Shown: positions 37,481 through 45,284 of the stretch, piece after piece | How positions within the stretch are numbered: position 1 is the stretch's first letter | Layout: every line of letters starts with the position of its first letter | Translations under genes and position numbers: made by a program | NCBI GenBank assembly: GCA_965220505.1 | Contig: CBDCQE010000001.1 | Span: forward strand, 1,550,001 to 1,614,000 | Source of the DNA: Bin87 sp965220505 | GTDB lineage: Bacteria; Chloroflexota; Dehalococcoidia; Lucifugimonadales; UBA3495 | Direction of reading: 5' to 3' | DNA: 64,000 nucleotides | Notes under the pieces: model-generated | Databases searched by the model: none | What the model was told of the DNA's origin: nothing | Seen by the model: only the letters and a program-made list of their open reading frames with translations

Positions 37481-39826
37481 CTACCCGCCGTCCCGCTCCC
37501 ACAGCGCTTCCAACACCGCGCCCGGGTTCATGGGCAGACTTTCGAGCCTGGCCCCCGTTGCCCGGGCGATGGCGTTGCCGATGGCGGCCATGGGCGGAAC
37601 CAGCGAAACCTCGCCGACGCCGCGCACGCCCAAGGGATGGCCGGGGTTGGGCACCTCCACGATTACGGTGTCGATCATAGGAAGGTCCAGCGCGGTGGGC
37701 ATGCGGTAGTCCAGGAACGACGAGTTGAGCATCTGCCCGTCGTCGTCGAAGAAGTACTCCTCGTTCAGCGCCCAGCCGATGCCCTGGACGGCCCCGCCCT
37801 GGATCTGGCCCTCCACGTAGCTGGGGTGGATCGCCTTGCCGCAGTCCTGGATGGCAGTGAAGCGCAGCAGTTCCACCTTGCCGGTGTCGGGATCGACCTC
37901 GACGTCGGCGATGTTGATGGCAAAGGCGTTGCCGACGCCGGCCGGGTTGGCCGCGCCGTGCCCGACGATGGGGCCGCCGGTGCCATTGAGCCGCCGGGCC
38001 AACTGATCGAAGGTCATGCGGAGGGCATCGTCGGAGCGGTGGGCCAGGGTGCCGTCCTCCTGGTACTCGACGTCCTCTACCGGAACGTCCCAGATGCGCG
38101 CGGCCCGCTCAATCATCTGGCGGCGCACTTCCTCGCCGGCCTGGTACACGGCGGTACCCATCTTGAAGGTAACGCCGCTGCCGCCGGCGCCGCTGCTGTA
38201 CCCGATGCTGTCGGTGTCCACGATGGACGGCTTGATGCGCTCGGCCGGCAGCCCCAGGACCTCCGCGACGTGCATGGCCATCGCCGCGCGAGACCCACCG
38301 ATGTCGGGCGAGCCCTCGATCAGGCTCACGGTGCCATCGGGCATCACGCTGGCGACGGCGGTGGCCGGACCCGTGCCGTTAAACCAGGCGCCGGCGGCGA
38401 TGCCGCGGCCGGTGACACGGCCGGGCCCGGAGGGCTCGGGTACGGGCGACGCCAGGTGCGGGTGTTCCTGGGTCGCCTGTAGGATTTCCACCATGCCGAT
38501 ACGCCGGAAGGCGGGGCCGCCAATCTGCCGGCTGCCCTCCTTGGACGCATTGTTGAGGCGGAACTCTACCGGATCCACCCCCAGCATCTCGCACAGCTCG
38601 TCGATGGCCTGCTCGGCGGCGAACGACGCTGCCGGCGAACCGGGGGCGCGGTAGGCGGCGGCCTTGGGCACGTTGGTCACCACGTCGTAGCCTTCGACGA
38701 ACCCGTTGGCGATGTCGTAGGGGGCGAACATGGTGCGGCAACCGCTGGGCACCGGCGAACCGGGGAACGCTCCGGCTTCGTAGATCAGCGTCGCCTGCGC
38801 TGCCGTGAACCGGCCGTCGCGAGTGCCGCCCACTTTGACCTTGATGTGGCTGCTGGAGGTGGGGCCGGTGCCGGTGAATACCTCGGTCCGGGTCATGGCG
38901 ATCTTGACGGGGCGGCCGGTCTTGCGGGCCAGCGCGCCAACGACGGGCTCCAGGTAGCAACCACCCTGGCCCTTTCCTCCGAACCCGCCGCCGATCTCCA
39001 TGGGGACCACGTTAACCTGCCCAACGGACACGCCCAGAATGCGGCTGGTGTGATCGCGCAGGGCGAAATGGCCCTGGCTGCTGGCCCAGATGGTCACGGT
39101 GCCGTCGGTGTTCCAGCGGGCAGTGGCCGAGTGCGGCTCGATGTAACCCTGGTGGACCTGACGGGTATGATATTCCCGCTCCACGATGACGTCGGCTTCG
39201 GCGAAACCAGCCTCCAGATCACCGGAAGTGAACTGGAAGTGGTTGGAAACGTTGGACCCGCCGGCCCCTTCTTCGGCCCATCCACCCGAGCGCTGCGCCG
39301 GGTTGGACAGGGTCATCAGGCGTTCGTGGACTGCCGGTGCGCCGTCGGCCATGGCCTCCTGCGCCGTAAGGACGGCGGGCAGCACCTCCCAGTCCACCTC
39401 AATCAACGCCATAGCTTCCTCGGCCAGGTGTGGCGAGTCGGCGGCGATGGCGGCGACCGCGTGCCCGCGGTACAGAGCCTTCTCACGCGCCATCACGTTG
39501 CGGCTGTAGAAACCGTAGTTGACCGCGGCGCCTTCCTCCTGGTCCTTGATCTCGGCGGACACCTCGGGGAAATCGGCGGACGTCACCACGGCATGAACGC
39601 CGGGTATGGCCAGCGCTTTGCTCGCATCGATACCGCGGATGCGGGCGTGAGCGTGGGGGCTGCGCAGGATCTTGCCGTGGAGCATACCGGGCAGGTGGAT
39701 GTCGGCGGCGTAGCGGGCGCGGCCCATGACCTTGTCGGGACCATCGTGGCGCACCGGGCGCGTGCCGACGACTCGGTAGTTTTCCTCGGGATCGGCGAGG
39801 ACGATGTTGGGTTTGTAGTCAAGCAT
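37481..39826 (-). CDS. Xanthine dehydrogenase-family molybdopterin-binding large subunit
   Basis: 781 residues from the ATG at 39826 (GGGAGG upstream). The two Mo-cofactor halves are visible: an N-terminal aldehyde-oxidase a/b hammerhead (VRHDGPDKVMGRARYAADIH) and the cofactor-binding region with MEIGGGFGGKGQGG, YRAPGSPAASFAAEQAIDEL and the C-terminal VRGVGEVSLVPP, whose Glu is the catalytic base. These enzymes hydroxylate purines, aldehydes, nicotinate or CO. The [2Fe-2S] and FAD subunits normally encoded next to it are absent here, so either they lie elsewhere or another carrier is used. The AYRCSFR loop of CO dehydrogenase is not present. Confidence 0.87.
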   Translation of the reverse strand: MLDYKPNIVLADPEENYRVVGTRPVRHDGPDKVMGRARYAADIHLPGMLHGKILRSPHAHARIRGIDASKALAIPGVHAVVTSADFPEVSAEIKDQEEGAAVNYGFYSRNVMAREKALYRGHAVAAIAADSPHLAEEAMALIEVDWEVLPAVLTAQEAMADGAPAVHERLMTLSNPAQRSGGWAEEGAGGSNVSNHFQFTSGDLEAGFAEADVIVEREYHTRQVHQGYIEPHSATARWNTDGTVTIWASSQGHFALRDHTSRILGVSVGQVNVVPMEIGGGFGGKGQGGCYLEPVVGALARKTGRPVKIAMTRTEVFTGTGPTSSSHIKVKVGGTRDGRFTAAQATLIYEAGAFPGSPVPSGCRTMFAPYDIANGFVEGYDVVTNVPKAAAYRAPGSPAASFAAEQAIDELCEMLGVDPVEFRLNNASKEGSRQIGGPAFRRIGMVEILQATQEHPHLASPVPEPSGPGRVTGRGIAAGAWFNGTGPATAVASVMPDGTVSLIEGSPDIGGSRAAMAMHVAEVLGLPAERIKPSIVDTDSIGYSSGAGGSGVTFKMGTAVYQAGEEVRRQMIERAARIWDVPVEDVEYQEDGTLAHRSDDALRMTFDQLARRLNGTGGPIVGHGAANPAGVGNAFAINIADVEVDPDTGKVELLRFTAIQDCGKAIHPSYVEGQIQGGAVQGIGWALNEEYFFDDDGQMLNSSFLDYRMPTALDLPMIDTVIVEVPNPGHPLGVRGVGEVSLVPPMAAIGNAIARATGARLESLPMNPGAVLEALWERDGG

Positions 39827-39886
39827 AGAGCGGCGACCTCCCGGGCGATTTTGTTTGTGTAGGCAGTGGCAGTAATTTACCACAAA

Positions 39887-39912
39887 GGGGGCAGCCCTTT
39901 CGGACTGCCCCC
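39887..39912 (-). terminator. Terminator-like hairpin after the His-rich secreted protein gene
   Basis: An eight-base stem GGGGGCAG / CTGCCCCC with a ten-base loop. On the minus strand it is followed by TTTGTGG. It lies 33 bases beyond the end of the secreted-protein gene and before the XDH gene. Confidence 0.55.
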
Positions 39913-39944
39913 GGCCTCGCAGAGGGTGGTTGGCAGTGTGTGTT

Positions 39945-40568
39945 CTAACCGCGGTGCCCGTGCCTCCCCCAGCGAGTATCACCCTCGCCATCACCGTCGG
40001 CGTCCCCGTGGCTGTGGCGACCGTGCTTTCGGGAAACCTCGGGGAGCGAGTCCGGTCGGTCGTCGTGCCAAGCATCCAGGGCATCGGACTCATCCTGCGT
40101 CAACTTCTCGTTTTCCACCAGCCTCACAAGGAAATTATCCACCTTGTCGGAATCGGAAGTGCCGGCGAGACGCAGGGCCAGCGCGCCGGAGTTGGCGGGC
40201 CGCTCGTCGAACCACGTGTTGGCCACGTCAGCCTGCTCTTGCGTCAGGGTCTCATCTGCAACCAAAACCGACATACGTTCCTCGAACTTGGTGTTAGCCT
40301 GCTCGTCCAGTGCGGTGGCGAAAGCGGCTTCCAGCGTAGCCTGCTCAATGTCCAATATTTCAGCAACCCGCTCCATGATGGCGCTGCCGTCGCCCTTGCC
40401 GCCCAAGCGATCGTCGTGATCGTAACCCTGGTGCAGGGCGTTGCCGATTACGTGGGACGGCGCGCCAGCGGCGAACACGGTGCCGCCAACCAACCCGACG
40501 GCCAGCAGCGCCACTGACGCCATGACGACGAACCAACGCTTTCGGATGTTGCGAATTCGGTTGAACAT
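39945..40568 (-). CDS. Secreted/periplasmic His- and Asp-rich protein of the two-component locus
   Basis: 207 residues with a signal peptide (basic RNIRKRW, hydrophobic stretch to VFAAGAPSH at ~residue 36). The mature part has a repeated unit that includes LTQEQADVANTWFDERP and, 56 residues on, LTQDESDALDAWHDDRP, and ends in a His/Asp/Gly tail (GRHSHGDADGDGEGDTRWG). The tail could bind divalent metal. The ATG at 40568 has AGGAGG upstream. It follows the sensor kinase gene by 90 bases on the same strand. A metal-binding or envelope-stress role is inferred. Confidence 0.65.
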   Translation of the reverse strand: MFNRIRNIRKRWFVVMASVALLAVGLVGGTVFAAGAPSHVIGNALHQGYDHDDRLGGKGDGSAIMERVAEILDIEQATLEAAFATALDEQANTKFEERMSVLVADETLTQEQADVANTWFDERPANSGALALRLAGTSDSDKVDNFLVRLVENEKLTQDESDALDAWHDDRPDSLPEVSRKHGRHSHGDADGDGEGDTRWGRHGHRG

Positions 40569-40658
40569 TTTTGCCTCCTGCGCCGCCTGCGGTGTTAGCT
40601 TTGCCAAGCTGGAGCGGCGTCGATGAGTGCAGGATAGGGACGCAACATTTAGAAATTA

Positions 40659-42098
40659 TTAATGCTCGCCGAGCGGCAAATCGAACCCGAACCGGCTGCC
40701 CGATCCCTCCTGGCTTTCCGCCCAGATGGTCCCGCCGTGGGCCTCCACCAGTTGCCGGGCGATGGTGAGGCCCAGGCCAGAACCTCCGGTGGCCCTTTCC
40801 CGCGAGGCGTCCACCCGATACAGTCGGTCGAACACGTGGGGCAAGGCATCGGGAGATATGCCCTCCCCGGTATCCGAGACCTCTACTCGTACTGAGCCTG
40901 CCGCCAGCCTGGCGGATGCAACGACCCTGCCTCCGGACGGGGTGTGCCGGATGGCGTTATCAACCAGATTGGCCATCACCTGCTCGATCCGAACGCGGTC
41001 GAGATCCAGGCTGGGCAGGGCCTCCGCGATTTCCGCATCCAACCGGACCGATTGGGCTTCGGCCCGGGGTTTGAAAGATGCCACGACCCGATCGACGAGT
41101 TCACCTACGTTTGTCGGCTCCCTTTCCAAACGCAGCTCTCGGGCCTCGGTCGCAGCCAGCAGCCTCAGGTCATCCACCAGCCGGTTCAGGTACAGGGCCT
41201 GCTGGTGCACGGTGTCCAGGGTAGCCGGGTCCGGCTGTAACAAGCCGTCCTGCATGGCCTCGATGTGGCCCTGGATATTGGCCAACGGGGTCCGGAGTTC
41301 GTGGGCCACGTCGGACACCATCGTGCGTCGTTGCCGCTCCGATTCTTCCAGGGCGTCCGCCATGGAGTTGAACGATCTGCCCAATTCGGCAATTTCGTCG
41401 TTGCCCTTGACGGCGGCCCGACTGGACAGGTCACCGCTGCCGAGTCCGCGGGCCGCGGCGGTCAGGCTGCTGATCGACGCCAGCATCCTTCGCGACATGA
41501 GGACCACCAGCAGGATTCCGGCGGCGCCGGCAACCAACCCGGCGACCGTCAGCGTCCGCCGCATGGCGTCGGCGAATCGGGTCAGCGGAGGCTCGGCGTC
41601 GGGCGCCGGAGGTGCGTCGCCATTCAGGAAGAGCCGGGGAGCGGGGCCGCCGCGTCCGCGAGCGGCCACCGCCACCAAGCCAACCTGAGATCCGCCGTCC
41701 ATTATGGGTGTGAAATGATCCGTCAGGACAGTCGCGTCCTCATGATGGCCGTGACCAAAGAATCTTTTGCCTCGATCCCGTCGGTGGTCGTCGGGAGAAC
41801 CGCTTTGGGCCAGCAACCTGCCTTCAGAATCCAGCACTGCGATGTCCCGTTCCGTCTGGAAACTGATCCGATTGACGAAACCCTGCACACCGTCCCAGCT
41901 GCCGTTGGCCGCATAGTATTCCGCCAGCGCGATCACAACCCGGCCGGCCCGCACCCGATCCTGTTCCGCCTGTACGCTGGCGACTTCCCGGTCCGCCACT
42001 TTTCCGGTAAACGCGGCCACCGACCCCAGGGCCAACGCCAGGATGACAGCGAACCCCAGCGCCAGACGCCACCGGAGACCGAAGCGCCACCTAGGCAT
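40659..42098 (-). CDS. Two-component sensor histidine kinase
   Basis: 479 residues. TM1 lies at about residues 11-31 and TM2 at 183-203, enclosing a ~150-residue external sensor region. This region has a His cluster (GHGHHE, 115-120) and a Pro/Ala-rich stretch. HAMP follows, then the HisKA motif DVAHELRTPLANIQGH with phospho-acceptor His266. The HATPase has an N-box (NLVDNAIRHTP), G1 (DTGEGIS) and G2 (GSGLGLTIA). It autophosphorylates and passes phosphate to the response regulator, whose gene overlaps its start by eight bases. The His cluster suggests metal sensing, which is unproven. Confidence 0.92.
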   Translation of the reverse strand: MPRWRFGLRWRLALGFAVILALALGSVAAFTGKVADREVASVQAEQDRVRAGRVVIALAEYYAANGSWDGVQGFVNRISFQTERDIAVLDSEGRLLAQSGSPDDHRRDRGKRFFGHGHHEDATVLTDHFTPIMDGGSQVGLVAVAARGRGGPAPRLFLNGDAPPAPDAEPPLTRFADAMRRTLTVAGLVAGAAGILLVVLMSRRMLASISSLTAAARGLGSGDLSSRAAVKGNDEIAELGRSFNSMADALEESERQRRTMVSDVAHELRTPLANIQGHIEAMQDGLLQPDPATLDTVHQQALYLNRLVDDLRLLAATEARELRLEREPTNVGELVDRVVASFKPRAEAQSVRLDAEIAEALPSLDLDRVRIEQVMANLVDNAIRHTPSGGRVVASARLAAGSVRVEVSDTGEGISPDALPHVFDRLYRVDASRERATGGSGLGLTIARQLVEAHGGTIWAESQEGSGSRFGFDLPLGEH

Positions 42099-42777
42099 CG
42101 CCGAACCGGTAGCCGACGCCGTGAACGGTTTGGACGTAACGGGGTTTGCGCACGTCGGGCTCGATCTTGCGCCGCAAGTTGGCGATGTGAACGTCTACGG
42201 TCCGGTCGTATCCATCGAAGTCGTAGCCAAAAACGGCGTCGATTATCTGGTCACGGGAGAACGGCCGGCCGGGCTGGGAGGCCAGCATCGCAATCAACCT
42301 GAACTCAGTGGGCGTGAGTGGCGGTTTCTCATCTCCCCGGATCACCGTCTGAGTATTGAAATCGATGGTGATCCCGTCGAATTCGACCCGGTCCACCTGG
42401 GGAGGGATCTGGCGGGATGTGCGGCGCAATACAGCCCGAACCCGGGCCGCCAACTCGCGTGGGCTGAACGGCTTTACGATGTAATCGTCGGCGCCCAGAT
42501 CCAGGCCGGCCAGGCGGTCGTCCTCGTCGACGCGGGCGGTGGCCATGATTATGGGCACGTCCGATTCCTCACGCAGGGCCCGACAAACGCTCATACCGTC
42601 CAGCCGGGGCAGCATCAGGTCAAGAACAATCAGGTCGGGACTATCGGTGCGGGCCGCGTTGAGGCCAGACACGCCGTCGCTGGCGGTGGTAACGGTGTGC
42701 CCGTCGCGCTCCAGGTATAGGCGCACAATCCGGGCGATTCCCGGATCATCTTCGATCACCAGTATGTCGTTTGCCAT
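42091..42777 (-). CDS. OmpR-family response regulator
   Basis: 228 residues. The receiver domain has the acidic pocket (ILVIEDD), phospho-acceptor Asp53 in VLDLMLP, and Lys in YIVKPFSPREL. The C-terminal winged helix (LTPTEFRLIAMLASQPGRPFSRDQ, VDVHIANLRRKIE) binds DNA. It overlaps the kinase gene by eight bases, the typical regulator-kinase arrangement. It probably controls the secreted His-rich protein and perhaps its own operon. An ATG three codons earlier is also possible. Confidence 0.93.
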   Translation of the reverse strand: MANDILVIEDDPGIARIVRLYLERDGHTVTTASDGVSGLNAARTDSPDLIVLDLMLPRLDGMSVCRALREESDVPIIMATARVDEDDRLAGLDLGADDYIVKPFSPRELAARVRAVLRRTSRQIPPQVDRVEFDGITIDFNTQTVIRGDEKPPLTPTEFRLIAMLASQPGRPFSRDQIIDAVFGYDFDGYDRTVDVHIANLRRKIEPDVRKPRYVQTVHGVGYRFGDA

Positions 42778-42921
42778 TTCACACACGAGCCCGCCAGGAG
42801 CGGCCGGTATACAGGATAAAGACGGGCACCCATTTCAAGCAAACGGCGGCCCCGAAACCCGTTGCCAGCAGGCGGGAGTCTCGCCTCCCAAAACGACCGA
42901 CAGGCCAGCAAGGATTACCGG

Positions 42922-44538
42922 CTATTCGTCGGGCGCTATGCCCAGCGTATCCCCGTAAAAGTGCAGCAGGCTGGTGACGGGATTGCCCGCCATCTGCCCC
43001 AGGCCGCACAGGGAAGCCGCCCCAACGATTTCGGCCAGATCTCGCAGGTCTTGTAGGTCCGAATGCTTAGGCTCACCGGCGGCCAGTCGCCCCAATGCTT
43101 CCGCGATCCGAGGAGTGCCCTCGCGGCAGGGTGTGCATTTTCCGCAGGACTCGGCGGCATTGTACTGGCTCAGGCGTGCGGCCACCTGGGTCGGCGACGC
43201 CCGGTCGTCGAAGACGGTGATGCCACCGGCTCCCATCACCGCGCCGCTGGCGTGAAGCATTCCGGGACGCAGCGGCACGTCCAACTCGCCGGCCGGGAGC
43301 AGGCCGCTGGACGGCCCGCCCACTGCGGCGAATCCCGCGGCCCGCCCCTCGGGCACGCCACCGCCTACGAGATCGATTACCTGCCGAACCGTTGTACCCA
43401 TGGGCACCTCGGCCAGGCCGGGCCGCCGCACCGCTCCGCTCAGCGATACCAACCGAGTTCCCCTCGCTTCGTTGAGCCCAATCGACGCGAACCGGCGCGC
43501 GCCGCCCCGCAAGATCGCCGGTAGATTAGCGAGGGTCTCCGCGTTGTTGATGACCGTAGGTTCGCCGTAAAGCCCCGCATCGGTTGGGAACGGCGGCCGC
43601 AGGCGCGGTTCCCGTCGCCGGCCTTCCATCGTGTTGAGCAGCGTGGTTTCCTCACCGCACACGTAACCCCCGGCGCCGCGACGTATGGTCACCGCGCAGT
43701 CGAAGCCGCTGCCCAGCACGTCGGCGGCGGCAAGGCCGGCTGACTCGGCCGCCGCGAGGGCCGCCGCCATGCGCTCCGCGGAAAGGTTGGCCTCGGCGTT
43801 GATGTAGATAACCACGTTCCCGGCGCCGGCGGCATAGGCAGCGATGAGGGCCCCCTCTATTATGCGGTGGGGATTCCCCTCCATCAGATGCCGGTCCTTG
43901 AAGACGCCCGGCTCGCCCTCTTCTGCGTTGACCACCAGGTGGCGCCGGGCCGCATTGACCCGGCGGGCCGCTTGCCATTTGCGCGCTGCCGGGAAATAAG
44001 CGCCGCCCCGACCCAGCAGCCCGGCTTCCAGGACCAACGCGATAACCGCCTCAGGGGGCATCGACAGGGCATCCGCCAGTCCCATGTAGCCGGAACCGGC
44101 CACGTACTCGTCCAGGGAAACGGGATCCACGCTGCCGATTCCATCCATCAGGGCGATGTGCTGATTCGAGAAAAACTCTTCCAACTCTGCGGAGGGACGG
44201 ATACGCTCGTATGAACCGCCCTCTGTAGCATCAACGATCCGTGAAATATCCCCGTCATCCGCTACGCGGTCAAAAAACCGTGCCGTGCCGTCGGGCAGTT
44301 CCACGACAACCTGCGTCGCCGCGAAACACGCCCCATCGCAGCCGGCCGCCACCACTGCAACGTCGTCGCGGCCTTGAAACAACTGCGCCAACCGTCGGTG
44401 GACGTCGTCCGCCCCGACCGCCTGGCTGCAATGGCCCCACTGCACCACGACGCGGATCATGTCGGACGGTCCGACGCGGCGTCGGAGCGCGGCGTCGCGC
44501 ATCGCTTGCCAGGCGGGCCGGCGATCCGGAGAGGTCAT
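42922..44538 (-). CDS. NuoF/HndC-type NADH-binding iron-sulfur flavoprotein
   Basis: 538 residues. An N-terminal thioredoxin-like [2Fe-2S] domain (residues ~20-105; cysteines in QWGHCSQAVG and GCDGACFA) is followed by the NuoF core. The FMN/NADH site is seen in GRGGAYFPAARKWQAAR and VNAEEGEPGVFKDRHLM; the SLBB domain comes later; and the C-terminal [4Fe-4S] cluster binds at ESCGKCTPCREG and the distal Cys in AASLCGLGQ. It transfers electrons between NAD(H) and iron-sulfur centres. The extra C-terminal ferredoxin domain of HndC and NuoF-like hydrogenase subunits is missing. The start overlaps the NuoE-like gene end by four bases. No dehydrogenase or hydrogenase catalytic subunit is adjacent. 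Confidence 0.88.
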   Translation of the reverse strand: MTSPDRRPAWQAMRDAALRRRVGPSDMIRVVVQWGHCSQAVGADDVHRRLAQLFQGRDDVAVVAAGCDGACFAATQVVVELPDGTARFFDRVADDGDISRIVDATEGGSYERIRPSAELEEFFSNQHIALMDGIGSVDPVSLDEYVAGSGYMGLADALSMPPEAVIALVLEAGLLGRGGAYFPAARKWQAARRVNAARRHLVVNAEEGEPGVFKDRHLMEGNPHRIIEGALIAAYAAGAGNVVIYINAEANLSAERMAAALAAAESAGLAAADVLGSGFDCAVTIRRGAGGYVCGEETTLLNTMEGRRREPRLRPPFPTDAGLYGEPTVINNAETLANLPAILRGGARRFASIGLNEARGTRLVSLSGAVRRPGLAEVPMGTTVRQVIDLVGGGVPEGRAAGFAAVGGPSSGLLPAGELDVPLRPGMLHASGAVMGAGGITVFDDRASPTQVAARLSQYNAAESCGKCTPCREGTPRIAEALGRLAAGEPKHSDLQDLRDLAEIVGAASLCGLGQMAGNPVTSLLHFYGDTLGIAPDE

Positions 44539-45047
44539 AGCGGGGCGTTCTCGATGATGGAGGTCAGTCGCTCCGCCTGCACGCGGCCGTGCCAACTCCC
44601 GTTGATCCGAACGGCGGGAGCCAACCCGCACATGAAAGCGCAAGCGGTGGTGGTCACGTTGCACACGTCATCAGTATCCGGCTGTTGCAGGACCTCGTTC
44701 AGCAGTTCCTCGCTGCCCGATTGCCAACACGCCAAGCCGGTGCACACAACTATGTCGCGCGGCTTTGGAGGTTCTAGATGCAACTCAGTGTAGGAGGTCG
44801 CCGCTCCATAAACCTCGGAGGCCGGCACGCGAAGATGCCAGCCCACCACCTGCAATGCCCACTCGGGCAGGTAGCCACGTTCGTGTTGCAGGAAATGCAG
44901 CGCCGGGAGAAGGTTATCCCGGCTGCGCTCGGGGAAATGGCGTCGCAGCGCGCGGCGCAGGCCGGATTGGCGCTCCCGGCGTTCGGCGTCCGCTGTCCCG
45001 TCGCTCGCCGGGTCAACTTCATCGCCGCGCCGCCGTCGTCGTCCCAT
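44535..45047 (-). CDS. NuoE-type [2Fe-2S] thioredoxin-fold subunit
   Basis: 170 residues from the ATG at 45047, with a strong GGAGGAG site. The helical N-terminal part (LLPALHFLQHERGYLPEWAL) and the thioredoxin-like [2Fe-2S] domain are present, with cysteines in VCTGLACWQSG (Cys-x4-Cys) and ACAFMCG (Cys-x3-Cys). It partners the NuoF-type protein encoded four bases into its end. The pair forms an NADH diaphorase module such as those attached to formate dehydrogenases, hydrogenases or complex I. A minus-strand extended -10 lies at 45072-45080. Confidence 0.88.
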   Translation of the reverse strand: MGRRRRRGDEVDPASDGTADAERRERQSGLRRALRRHFPERSRDNLLPALHFLQHERGYLPEWALQVVGWHLRVPASEVYGAATSYTELHLEPPKPRDIVVCTGLACWQSGSEELLNEVLQQPDTDDVCNVTTTACAFMCGLAPAVRINGSWHGRVQAERLTSIIENAPL

Positions 45048-45071
45048 GTCTCCTCCGGCCACCATTGCGGG

Positions 45072-45080
45072 ATTATATCA
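45072..45080 (-). promoter_or_regulatory. Extended -10 promoter for the NuoE/NuoF pair
   Basis: Minus-strand TGATATAAT, about 25 bases ahead of the ATG at 45047. No good -35 box was found. Confidence 0.5.
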
Positions 45081-45221
45081 GCCCTTATCGTTGAAACACG
45101 TGTGATTAACATGTAGGTTAGCCAATGTGTTTGCATCATACGGATTTTCACCGATAGATCTTGTAAGCAATGCGCTAGCAGTGGTCGACTACCTACCCAG
45201 CCGGTGAACTTCCGTCCGCGT

Positions 45222-45250
45222 TTGACCCTCCTCCGGCGCGTTGCTAACAT
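45222..45250 (+). promoter_or_regulatory. Promoter for the alpha/beta hydrolase gene
   Basis: TTGACC at 45222-45227, a 17-base spacer and TAACAT at 45245-45250, with the extended TG at 45242-45243. It ends 34 bases ahead of the ATG. Confidence 0.65.
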
Positions 45251-45284
45251 CCCATCATCGGAGCCGTTTACCTGGAGGAACGTG

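Noticed and set aside
38846..39862. Plus-strand reading frame of ~340 codons and others inside the molybdo-subunit gene
   Set aside because: All are antisense to the well-conserved XDH-family gene and lack any motif.
39827..40093. Earlier start for the molybdo-subunit gene, adding 89 residues
   Set aside because: The extension overlaps the terminator and the secreted-protein gene and is non-homologous. The ATG at 39826 has a GGGAGG site.
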